From: Bufo bufo
Taxonomy: Eukaryota; Chordata; Amphibia; Anura; Bufonidae
Reading direction: 5' to 3'
Assembly (NCBI RefSeq): GCF_905171765.1
Contig: NC_053391.1
Span: forward strand, 656,737,750 to 656,801,749
DNA: 64,000 nucleotides
Below are positions 1 to 9,633 of the stretch, one piece after another. The notes beneath the pieces are model-generated. The model was not told where the DNA came from, did not search any database, and worked only from the letters and a program-made list of their open reading frames with translations. The translations under genes and the position numbers were made by a program. Numbering within the stretch: position 1 is the first letter of the stretch; each line of letters opens with the position of its first letter.

Positions 1-720
1 ATCCGGACGTCTGAATGAAGCCTTACAGGGGCGTGATCAATGACTGTGGTGATCACCCCATATAGACTCCCTGATCACCCCCCTGTCATTGATCACCCCC
101 CTGTAAAGCTCCATTCAGATGTCCGCATGATTTTTACGGATGCACTGATAGATGGATCCGATCCGCAAAACGCATCCGGACGTCTGAATGAAGCCTTACA
201 GGGGCATGATCAATGACTGTGGTGATCACCCCATATAGACTCCCTGATCACCCCCCTGTCATTGATCACCCCCCTGTAAAGCTCCATTCAGATGTCCGCA
301 TGATTTTTACGGATCCACTGATAGATGGATCGGATCCGCAAAACGCATCCGGACGTCTGAATGAAGCCTTACAGGGGAGTGATCAATGACTGTGGTGATC
401 ACCCCATATAGACTCCCTGATCACCCCCCTGTCATTGATTACCCCCCTGTAAAGCTCCATTCAGATGTCCGCATGATTTTTACGGATGCACTGATAGATG
501 GATCGGATCCGCAAAACGCATCCGGACGTCTGAATGAAGCCTTACAGGGGCGTGATCAATGACTGTGGTGATCACCCCATATAGACTCCCTGATCACCCC
601 CCTGTCATTGATCAACCCCCCTGTCATTGATCACCCCCCCTGTCATTGATCACCCCCCCTGTCATTGATCACCCCCCTGTCATTGATCACCCCTCTGTAA
701 GGCTCCATTCAGATATTTTT
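1..720. repeat. 173-bp tandem satellite-like array
   Basis: Copies begin with ATCCGGACGTCTGAATG at 1, 174, 347 and 520, so the spacing is exactly 173 bp. The array probably continues left of the window. Copies differ by scattered substitutions. Each unit is an imperfect foldback: the first ~41 bases (CGGACGTCTGAATGAAG onward) pair with the reverse complement of the segment ending CATTCAGATGTCCG. The last copy is lengthened by a local expansion near 596-700. No reading frame is supported. It may be an internally amplified piece of a DNA transposon; the family is not identified. Confidence 0.9.
596..700. repeat. 18-20 bp sub-repeat inside the fourth 173-bp unit
   Basis: The segment CTGTCATTGATCACCCCC, present twice in the other units, is reiterated about five times here with C-run length changes. 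This is a recent slippage or unequal-exchange expansion within the larger array. Confidence 0.85.
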
Positions 721-3340
721 TTGGCCCAAGTTAGCAGAATTTTTTTTTTTTTTCTTACAAAGTCTCATATTCCACTAACTTGTGTCAAAAAATAAAATCT
801 CACATGAACTCACCATACCCCTCACGGAATCCAAATGCGTAAAATTTTTTAGACATTTATATTCCAGACTTCTTCTCACGCTTTAGGGCCCCTAGAATGC
901 CAGGGCAGTATAAATACCCCACATGTGACCCCATTTCGGAAAGAAGACACCCCCAGGTATTCCGTGAGGGGCATATTGAGTCCATGAAAGATTGAAATTT
1001 TTGTCCCAAGTTAGCGGAACGGGAGACTTTGTGAGAAAAAAATTAAAAATATCAATTTCCGCTAACTTGTGCCAAAAAAAAAAATTTTCTATGAACTCGC
1101 CATGCCCCTCATTGAATACCTTGGGGTGTCTTCTTTCCAAAATGGGGTCACATGTGGGGTATTTATACTGCTCTGGCATTCTAGGGGCCCCAAAGCGTGA
1201 GAAGAAGTCTGGTATCCAAATGTCTAAAAATGCCCTCCTAAAAGGAATTTGGGCACCTTTGCGCATCTAGGCTGCAAAAAAGTGTCACACATCTGGTATC
1301 GCCGTACTCAGGAGAAGTTGGGGAATGTGTTTTGGGGTGTCATTTTACATATACCCATGCTGGGTGAGAGAAATATCTTGGTCAAATGCCAACTTTGTAT
1401 AAAAAAATGGGAAAAGTTGTCTTTTGCCAAGATATTTCTCTCACCCAGCATGGGTATATGTAAAATGACACCCCAAAACACATTCCCCAACTTCTCCTGA
1501 ATACGGCGATACCACATGTGTGACACTTTTTTGCAGCCTAGGTGGGCAAAGGGGCCCATATTCCAAAGAGCACCTTTAGGATTTCACAGGTCATTTACCT
1601 ACTTACCACACATTAGGGCCCCTGGAAAATGCCAGGGCAGTATAACTACCCCACAAGTGACCCCATTTTGGAAAGAAGACACCCCAAGGTATTCCGTGAG
1701 GGGCATGGCGAGTTCCTAGAATTTTTTATTTTTTGTCACAAGTTAGTGGAAAATGATGATTTTTTTTTTTTTTTTTTTTCATACAAAGTCTCATATTCCA
1801 CTAACTTGTGACAAAAAATAAAAAGTTCCATGAACTCACTATGCCCATCAGCGAATACCTTGGGGTCTCTTCTTTCCAAAATGGGGTCACTTGTGGGGTA
1901 GTTATACTGCCCTGGCATTCTAGGGGCCCAAATGTGTGGTAAGGAGTTTGAAATCAAATTCTGTAAAAAATGACCTGTGAAATCCGAAAGGTGCTCTTTT
2001 GAATATGGGCCCCTTTGCCCACCTAGGCTGCAAAAAAGTGTCACACATCTGGTATCTCCGTAATCGGGAGAAGTTGGGGAATGTGTTTTGGGGTGTCATT
2101 TTACATATACCCATGCTGGGTGAGAGAAATATCTTGGCAAAAGACAACTTTTCCCATTTTTTTATACAAAGTTGGCATTTGACCAAGATATTTATCTCAC
2201 CCAGCATGGGTATATGTAAAAAGACACCCCAAAACACATTCCTCAACTTCTCCTGAATACAGAGATACCAGATGTGTGACACTTTTTTGCAGCCTAGGTG
2301 GGCAAAGGGGCCCACATTCCAAAGAGCACCTTTCGGATTTCACAGGTCATTTACCTACTTACCACACATTTGGGCCCCTAGAATGCCAGGGCAGTATAAC
2401 TACCCCACAAGTGACCCCATTTTGGAAAGAAGAGACCCCAAGGTATTCGCTGATGGGCATAGTGAGTTCATGGAAGTTTTTATTTTTTGTCACAAGTTTG
2501 TGGAATATGAGACTTTGTATGAAAAAAAAAAATAAAAAAAAAAATCATCATTTTCCACTAACTTGTGACAAAAAATAAAAAATTCTAGGAACTCGCCATG
2601 CCCCTCACGGAATACCTTGGGGTGTCTTCTTTCCAAAATGGGGTCACTTGTGGGGTAGTTATACTGCCCTGGTATTCTAGGGGCCCAAATGTGTGGTAAG
2701 GAGTTTGAAATCAAATTCAGGAAAAAATGAGGAGTGAAATCCGAAAGGTGCTCTTTGGAATATGGGCCCCTTTGCCCACCTAGGCTGCAAAAAAGTGTCA
2801 CACATCTGGTATCCCCGTACTCAGGAGAAGTTGAGGAATGTGTTTTGGGGTGTCTTTTTACATATACCCATGCTGGGTGAGATAAATATCTTGGTCAAAT
2901 GACAACTTTGTATAAAAAAATGGGAAAAGTTGTCTTTTGCCAAGATATTTCTCTCACCCAGCATGGGTATATATAAAATGACACCCCAAAACACATTCCC
3001 CACCTTCTCCTGAGTACGGAGATACCAGATGTGTGACACTTTTTTGCAGCCTAGGTGGGCAAAGGGGCCCATATTCCAAAGAGCACCTTTCGGATTTCAC
3101 TGGTCATTTTTTACAGAATTTGATTTCAAACTCCTTACCACACATTTGGGCCCCTAGAATGCCAGGGCAGTATAACTTCCCCACAAGTGACCCCATTTTG
3201 GAAAGAAGAGACCCCAAGGTATTTGCTGATGGGCATAGTGAGTTCATAGAACTTTTTATTTTTTGTCACAAGTTAGTGGAATATGAGACTTTGTAAGAAA
3301 AAAAAAAAAAAAAAAAAAAAATCATAATTTTCCGCTAACT
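720..3340. repeat. Tandem array of two alternating long palindromes (~755-bp period)
   Basis: Two kinds of inverted repeat alternate. Type A is centred near 1405, 2150 and 2915, with stems built on CCCAGCATGGGTATAT and AAAACACATTCC. Type B is centred near 1050, 1775, 2535 and 3310, with a long T/A tract at the centre flanked by CACTAACTTGTGAC. Neighbouring centres lie ~370-385 bp apart, so the outer arm of one hairpin is also the arm of the next. Open frames on both strands (for example near 892-1266, 1920-2315) are mirror images of the same stems and are not genes. The left end (~720-860) is a partial copy. Transposon family not identified. Confidence 0.85.
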
Positions 3341-4003
3341 TGTGACAAAAAATAAAAAGTTCTATGAACTCACTATGCCCATCAGTGAATACCTTAGTGT
3401 GTGTACTTTCAGAAATGGGGTCATTTGTGGGGTGTTTGTACTGTCTGGGCATTATAGAACCTCAGGAAACATGACAGGTGCTCAGAAAATCAGAGCTGCT
3501 TCAAAAAGCGGAAATTCACATTTTTGTACCATAGTTTGTAAACGCTATAACTTTTACCCAAACCATTTTTTTTTTACCCAAACATTTTTTTTTTATCAAA
3601 GACATGTAGAACTATAAATTTAGAGCAAAATTTCTATATGGATGTCGTTTTTTTTGCAAAATTTTACAACTGAAAGTGAAAAATGTCATTTTTTTGCAAA
3701 AAAAATCGTTAAATTTCGATTAATAACAAAAAAAGTAAAAATGTCAGCAGCAATGAAATACCACCAAATGAAAGCTCTATTAGTGAGAAGAAAAGGAGGT
3801 AAAATTCATTTGGGTGGTAAGTTGCATGACCGAGCAATAAATGGTGAAAGTAGTGTAGGTCAGAAGTGTAAAAAGTGGCCTGGTCTTTCAGGGTGTTTAA
3901 GCACTGGGGGCTGAGGTGGTTAAAGGCTATATTTGTTTGTCTTTCTAACCCGCTTCTTGTATTTTTTTCTGTTAAAAGGTTTACCTTGGAATTCGCTATG
4001 GAA
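3341..4003. other. AT-rich tail of the palindromic array and flank of Gypsy G1
   Basis: The last array arm runs to about 3,450. It is followed by a tract with repeated ACCCAAACCATTTTTT-like segments and ending CTGAGGTGGTTAAAG near 3,920. This style of sequence is common at the ends of amphibian DNA transposons, but no terminal repeat pair could be assigned. No gene seen. Confidence 0.4.
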
Positions 4004-4008
4004 GGTCT

Positions 4009-4538
4009 TGTCACCGCCAGTTCTGTGAGAAGATCTGGCAGACGTTTTTCTCTACCTCTTGTATGATGTTCTTTGTTTTGGTTTCACTTTCTCATCTCCT
4101 TTCCTTCTGCCAGGTGTCACTTATTTTGACTAATCGTCTTCCTTTATAATCCCTCCCATACTGCCTCACTTTGCGGTTTATATTACTTCCTGGATGAGGT
4201 GTTCACTGCTGGAGGCTGCTTCTGCTGTTTGTACAGATAAGTCTTTTACTTTATTGTGTTTCCTTTCTGGCTTGATTCTAGGTGACCCTGACTCTATCCG
4301 TATTAAGTGCAGGGAGCCGGTGGTCGTGCCCCCTCACTATTATAGGGTTTTCAGTTGTCACACAGTATTAGGTACGCGGGCATGCAATCGTCTACCATAC
4401 AGACCCTTGCATGTGCATAGCAGTCAGGGAGAGCTCTTAGGGTTTTATAGGGCTCACCTATAAGCTCCTTAGTTTGGGATCAAGCCAGTCGCTCGTTTAT
4501 TTATATGTTCCAGCTATCTGCTAACTTCATCCGTGACA
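4009..4538 (+). repeat. 5' LTR of Gypsy G1 (530 bp)
   Basis: Begins TGTCACCGCCAG and ends CATCCGTGACA. The left flank is ggtct, duplicated after the 3' LTR. A solo LTR of the same family lies at 27597-28125 and a 5'-truncated 3' LTR at 16571-16924. Open frames inside it (for example 4194-4463) also occur in the other LTR copies and are not genes. The following bases (TTATAAACCGCC) do not give a clear tRNA primer site. Confidence 0.9.
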
Positions 4539-4566
4539 TTATAAACCGCCGATAACCGTCTTAAGC

Positions 4567-5555
4567 ATGGATCCGGTTTCAGCCTTGATTGACCGCATGC
4601 AAGGTCTTTCGCTGGAGGTAGCAGATCTCCGTAAAACTGTGTCTCAGTTTCAGGTGACCAGTTCTGCTGGCGTTCATGGAGTTTGTTCCGAGCCTAAGAT
4701 CTCGCTCCCGGATACGTTCTCCGGGGGTAGTGAGAATTTTGTTCGCTTTAGAGAGGCTTGCAAACTCCATTTTCGCCTACTTCCCCATTCCTCTGGTGAT
4801 GAGGAGCAGAGGGTGGGGATCATCATCTCGCTGCTCAGGGATAACGCTCAGTCTTGGGCCTTTTTGCTTCCGGTGGGGGCACGGCCCCTCCAATCAGTGG
4901 ATGAATTTTTTGTAGCCCTGGGGCAGATATATGATGACCCGGATCGTATTGCTCTGGCTGAATCAAAACTGCGTCTTTTATGCCAGGGTAAACAGTCCGT
5001 AGGGATATATTGTTCAGAATTTTGGAGACAGCTGATACTGGTTGGAATGATGCTGCACTCCGAAGTCAATTTTGCCATGGTCTTTCGGAAAGATTGAAAG
5101 ATGCATTCGCTTTTCATGAGAGACCAGCGTCGTTAGAGTCAGCCATGTCTCTAACTGTTCGTATTGACAGGTGTCTTAGAGAGAGAGAGGAGACTACTCT
5201 TTCCTGTCATATTCAGCCCAAGGACAGTGGGGCTATCTCATTCAGTGCGCAGGGGTCTCAGTCTGTCTCAATCCCCTCTGAGGAAGAGGCCATGCAGCTG
5301 GGTTTGCTTGCCTCTGATAGTAGAGGATTCAGCTCTCAGAGGAGGGTTTGTTTCTGTTGTGGGGGTATAAATCATTTGGCTAAGGTTTGCCCCTCTAGGA
5401 GATTCATGGCGTTTTCTGAGGGTAATAAAAACGAAACAAAAAAAAAACCTCTAAAAACTTTCTATTTGCTACTATTGGCAAGGTTGATGCGGAAATTGAA
5501 GGTTTGCCGTTTGCTTGTAGTTCCCGTTTTCTCCTACCTGCCAGGGTGGCGCTAG
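4567..5555 (+). pseudogene. Gypsy G1 gag (frameshifted)
   Basis: An ATG at 4567 opens a 176-codon frame with the N-terminal Gag region. A shift near 5,025 breaks it, and the homologous sequence continues in another frame (from about 5,025 to 5,440). That part carries a CCHC zinc knuckle, CFCCGGINHLAKVCP, near 5,350-5,395, which would bind nucleic acid in the particle. Further frame loss follows near 5,440, before the protease. Gypsy Gag forms the retrotransposon particle. This copy cannot make a full protein. Confidence 0.85.
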
Positions 5556-7255
5556 TCAGCAAGGAGATTGTGAGATTTTTGTAGATAGTGGAGCAGCTGT
5601 CAATCTCATTGATAATCAATTTGCAACAACGCATGGTTTCCAGGTATGCACTTTGGAAAAGGATATACCTGTTTTTGCTATCAATTCCGCTCCACTTTCT
5701 CAAAGATCGTTAAAGGGCATAGTTCACAATATCCGTTTGACTGTGGGTGACGCTCATGTTGAGGATATGTCATGTTTCATCTTAAGCGGATTACCTACTC
5801 CTCTAGTGTTTGGGCTACCCTGGCTCACTAAACATAACCCCACCATTGATTGGCAAGCAAGGCAAATAAATGGTTGGTGTGAGTTTTGCCGAGAGAATTG
5901 CCTCACGGCATCCCTTTCAGAGGTTTCTACCAAGACTGTGCCATCTTTTCTCTCAGAATTTTCGGATGTGTTGTCGAGGAGTTACCCCCTCACCGGGAGT
6001 ACGACTGCCCTATTAATCTCATCCCAGGCGCCAAGCTGCCAAAATCACGACTATACAATCTCTCCCAACCTGAAAGAGTCGCTATGCGTACTTATATCTC
6101 TGAGAGCCTGAGAAAGGGACACATCCGACCCTCGAAGTCACCTGTTGCCGCTGGGTGTTTTTTTGTTAAGAAAAAAGATGCTTCTTTAAGACCTTGTCTG
6201 GATTTCAGGGAGCTGAACCGTATCATGATTCGTGACCCATATCCGCTTCCTCTGATCCCGGACCTGTTTAACCAGATTGTTGGAGCTAAAGTTTTTTCTA
6301 AGTTGGATTTAAGAGGGGCATACAACCTAGTCAGGGTCAGGGAAGGGGACGAATGGAAGACGGCCTTCAATACCCCTGAGGGTCATTTCGAGAATTTGGT
6401 TATGCCCTTTGGTTTGATGAATGCTCCGGCCGTCTTCCAACATTTTGTGAACAGCATTTTTTATCATTTAATGGGGAAATTTGTACTGGTGTATCTAGAT
6501 GGCATTTTGATTTTTTCTCCTGATTTAAAGACTCATCGGGACCACCCATGTCAGTTCTTGCTGATTCTGCGGGAGAATAAATTATACGCTAAACTGGAAA
6601 AATGTGTGTTTGCGGTTCCGGAGATTCAATTTCTTGGTTTTCCTCTCTCCGCTTCTGGTTTTCGGATGGACCCTGAGAAGGTCCGCACCGTGCTTGTTTG
6701 GGAGCTTCCTGAGAATCAGAAGGCACTGATGCGGTTTTTGGTTTTGCCAATTATTACAGAAAGTTAATTTTGAATTATTCCTCTGTTGTTAAGCCACTCA
6801 CTGATATGACTAAAAAGGGGGTGGATTTTTCCTCGTGGTTGGTAGATGCACTTAAAGCCTTTTCTAGTATTAAAGAGAGTTTTGCTTCTGCTCCCATTTT
6901 GGTTAAACCTGATGTCTCTCTACCTTTTATTGTTGAGGTGGATGCTTCTGAGGTGGGTGCGGGTGCGGTCTTATCTCAGGGTCCCTCTCCTGCCAAATGG
7001 CGACCGTGTGCCTTTTTCTCAAGGAAACTATCCTCTGCAGAGAGAAATTACGATGTGGGAGATAGGGAGTTGTTGGCCATCAAATTAGCTTTTGAGGAAT
7101 AGCGCCATTGGTTAGAGGGAGCCAGACACCCTATTACCGTGTTTACCGACCATAAGAATCTGGCCTACTTGGAATCGGCCAAGCGTCTGAACCCGAGACA
7201 GGCCAGATGGTCTTTGTTCTGTTCTAGGTTTAATTTTGTTGTTACGTTCCGCCCT
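5556..7255 (+). pseudogene. Gypsy G1 protease-RT-RNase H (broken pol)
   Basis: Protease motif DSGAAVNL lies near 5,586. RT follows from about 5,990, with HIRPSKSP, PFGLMNAPAVFQ and the catalytic box reading YLDG near 6,500 instead of the usual YLDD, so one metal-binding Asp is lost. RNase H starts with [18 protein letters not shown] near 6,935. Frameshifts occur near 5,975 and 6,740, and an in-frame stop at about 7,100 follows AFEE. The frame is then cut at 7,255-7,260 by the ERV target site within the sequence for RPGV, and resumes at 15,614. Confidence 0.88.
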
Positions 7256-7260
7256 GGGGT

Positions 7261-7858
7261 TGTAGAATATCGTCCTGCATTTCTCTATTTTTCAAGAAAT
7301 GCTTTAGAAGGAGCCCAACAAAATGTGCAAAGTTCGTGATGAAAGATAAAATTAGAAGGATTTAATTCTCATAAAAAGAAAGTTACAAAGTTTAGAAAGA
7401 GAAAAATATAGCACAGCAATAAGTCTTGAAAGGTTACAAGCAAGCAATAAAACAATTAAAATAAGTGAAAAAGCTTATTTCCCCAAAATAACGTGTATGT
7501 GTGAATCTGTGTGTGTGTGTGTAGAGAGCAACAGGTGTCCGTGCAAGAATGCTCTGCCTATGTCATGAAACAAAGCCATTTTATAGGTTGACTCTACATA
7601 GAGTTACATTGTATCCTAAATTTAACATTCTAACAGACATATATGGTTAACAAGTAAATTCCCTTACATCGTGGTCTTCTATGTATACCTTATTTGTAAA
7701 GCTAATAATAATATGCTGAGAAGAAGGATTCCTAACCTTCCCAAATGCTATTGTCGTCTCAACCTGTCAAAATTGACACTTCAACACAAGTGCTGCCCTT
7801 GCATGGTCCTTGAAATAACCCTATCCTACTAAAAAAGTGTTAGTTTTATTATTTTACA
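7261..7858 (-). repeat. ERV 3' LTR (598 bp)
   Basis: On the plus strand it runs TGTAGAATATCG to TATTTTACA, so it has TG...CA ends in both orientations. It matches 15016-15613 base for base except position 7270. On the sense (minus) strand it has TATAAAA (7579-7585) with an ATTAAA polyadenylation variant further on (7361-7366). A canonical AATAAA was not found downstream of the TATA box. A (GT)n run at about 7,508-7,522 lies in R/U5. Confidence 0.97.
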
Positions 7859-7870
7859 TTTCCCCCTGAT
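7859..7870 (-). other. ERV polypurine tract
   Basis: On the minus strand the bases just before the 3' LTR read AATCAGGGGGAA, the expected purine run that primes plus-strand DNA synthesis. It abuts the LTR directly. Confidence 0.85.
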
Positions 7871-7952
7871 TATGATTTGAAATATAAATCTTCAATCATA
7901 ACCTCCTAATCTAACGCAATTACTCATCATTCGTATCTCATTCGTATCACAT

Positions 7953-9020
7953 TCACTCATTGACCATGTTATAGCACTTGGTTGTTTGATCCATTTTTGA
8001 TTCAGTATTCCATATAGAATTGGTATACTGAGTTCTTTTTAACATTTCTTTCAAAATGTTATCTCCTTTGTTAATTTCTTTCTTTATATTACTATATGTT
8101 TTCTTGATCCTATACATAACAAAAACTTGATAGATAATACACAAAAATATAATAATAAATATAATAATAATAGGATGGGATAACGTATTCTCAACTGCTG
8201 TTTGTGTAGAAGATTTTGACCACATATTTACAGATTTCTTCAATTTTCCCCACCAAGATGTTCCGGACATGATATTCCATTCATGTTCTATTCCTGATAA
8301 TTGTCCTTGTTTATGATTAAATGCAATTTCTGCTTCTTTTATTTGTTCACTTAATATTTTTAAAAGACCTTTATCTTTTTTAATTTCTTTTGTCCACTCA
8401 TCCCACGGAAATTTGTCAATTTGAGTGAGATTAAATTTCATTGGAAGGATTTTCAATTGGGTTGTATTTATGGAAGAAATATTGAGTCTTCCTAAATTCA
8501 TAGAGATTGCTCTCCAGTCTCCTTCCAAACAATATAAACCCTTGGTTAAATTCTCGTGATGTACACAAGAAGAAAAGAATGCTACAACCTTTTCTTTCTC
8601 AGACATCACTTGTACACAAACTTTGTTTGGACCAACTTGAGTTACCAAATCATGAATTGAGTATACATTCTCAATTCGTGCATGGCAAGAAGTTTGATTA
8701 TGGAAACAAGAATGATAAATCTCCTTATCTTGTTCCGGTAAACAGATTATTTTAGAAACAAAGTGTAAACATGAAGAAAGATCCAATTGTTCTATATGAG
8801 TACCATCATATGCAAATTCCGTATATTGCAATTGATAAAAAATCAACTGTGTTTCACTCACGGGAACTCCTAAAACAGTTACTGGAACTACCATTTGTTC
8901 TCTTCCAGCTACTGGAATCAATGAGGTAGCTATACATGTGTTCTTATTACATCCTAACCACTTACTTACCCATAAATCTATATGTCTCATACTATCTCCA
9001 ATTTTCCACCCAATTTTCAT
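7953..9020 (-). pseudogene. ERV env, C-terminal (TM-side) reading frame
   Basis: The first ATG of this frame is at 9018-9020 and the frame stays open to 7953 (355 codons). It is Cys-rich with several N-x-S/T sites (for example HNQTS, NISS, NTT, NLT). A helical stretch is followed by EWNIMSGTSWWGKLKK, a ~20-residue membrane anchor of mostly Ile (near residues 280-305), and a ~50-residue basic tail. No CX6CC motif typical of gamma-type Env was seen. It lies in a different frame from the 9046-9609 ORF, with stops between, so the envelope is broken. Combined length is ~540 residues, short for this type of Env, so an internal deletion is likely. Confidence 0.75.
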
Positions 9021-9045
9021 CAACTTTTCCTGTTATGGGAAAAAT

Positions 9046-9609
9046 TTATGAATCCATTCTTTTTACATAATTCTGGGTTTGAAACCAAATTCCCTCTCGA
9101 GATTTTCCCACTTTTCCTAATGCTATCTTATCATTTGTGAGATCTCCGGACCATGTAGCTGACTCATTTCCTTTTATCACAATACTCCAGTATAATACAT
9201 CTATTGATGTACATTCCCATGAACCAGTTCTATTATCATGTATGAATGTTCCTTGTAATTGTGTGAACTTTGGTTTGGGTCCTGCTGTTGCATGTAATTC
9301 AATGTGTGTATCATGTCTGAAGTGTATTTCAATACAACAGTTAACGCCATAACCCATACAAAGACTTCCGGAAATGTCTCTGGAATTGTCCTGAATTTGT
9401 TCTTCCAGAAAATCCTCAAGACGAAATCCTCTTCTTCTTCGTGCAAGGATTGAAGTCTCTTTGTCATGATTATTCTTTTTATCATCAAGGAATTCTGTGA
9501 ACGTAGCAGTTGTAAATATCATCATCAACAATGACATTCCCATCATGAAACAGCTTTTCCGAAGACATCCTTGTTTGTTGTGGATTGTGTATAACGTGAA
9601 GATTTTCAT
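9046..9609 (-). pseudogene. ERV env, N-terminal reading frame
   Basis: An ATG at 9607-9609, 24 bases after the pol stop, opens 187 codons. A hydrophobic segment near residues 23-38 could be a signal or leader anchor. ARRRRGF near residue 56 resembles a furin-type cleavage site close to the N-terminus, an arrangement reminiscent of a cleaved leader peptide. Cys-rich sequence with N-x-S/T sites follows. The frame ends at TAA (9046-9048) and sequence to the left continues in another frame. Env is assigned from position, glycosylation sites and topology, not from a recognised domain. Confidence 0.7.
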
Positions 9610-9633
9610 TCCCTGTGAAGAAAAGCAGTATCA

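Noticed and set aside
1..700. CRISPR-like array (regular repeats of fixed spacing)
   Set aside because: The whole 173-bp unit is repeated without unique spacers, and the context is eukaryotic.
892..3296. Many 60-130 codon frames on both strands
   Set aside because: They are mirror images of the same palindromic arms, with near-identical peptides on opposite strands and no known motifs.
4194..4463. 89-codon frame also found at 16557-16757 and 27782-28060
   Set aside because: All three are the same stretch of the G1-family LTR. Recurrence reflects the LTR, not a conserved protein.
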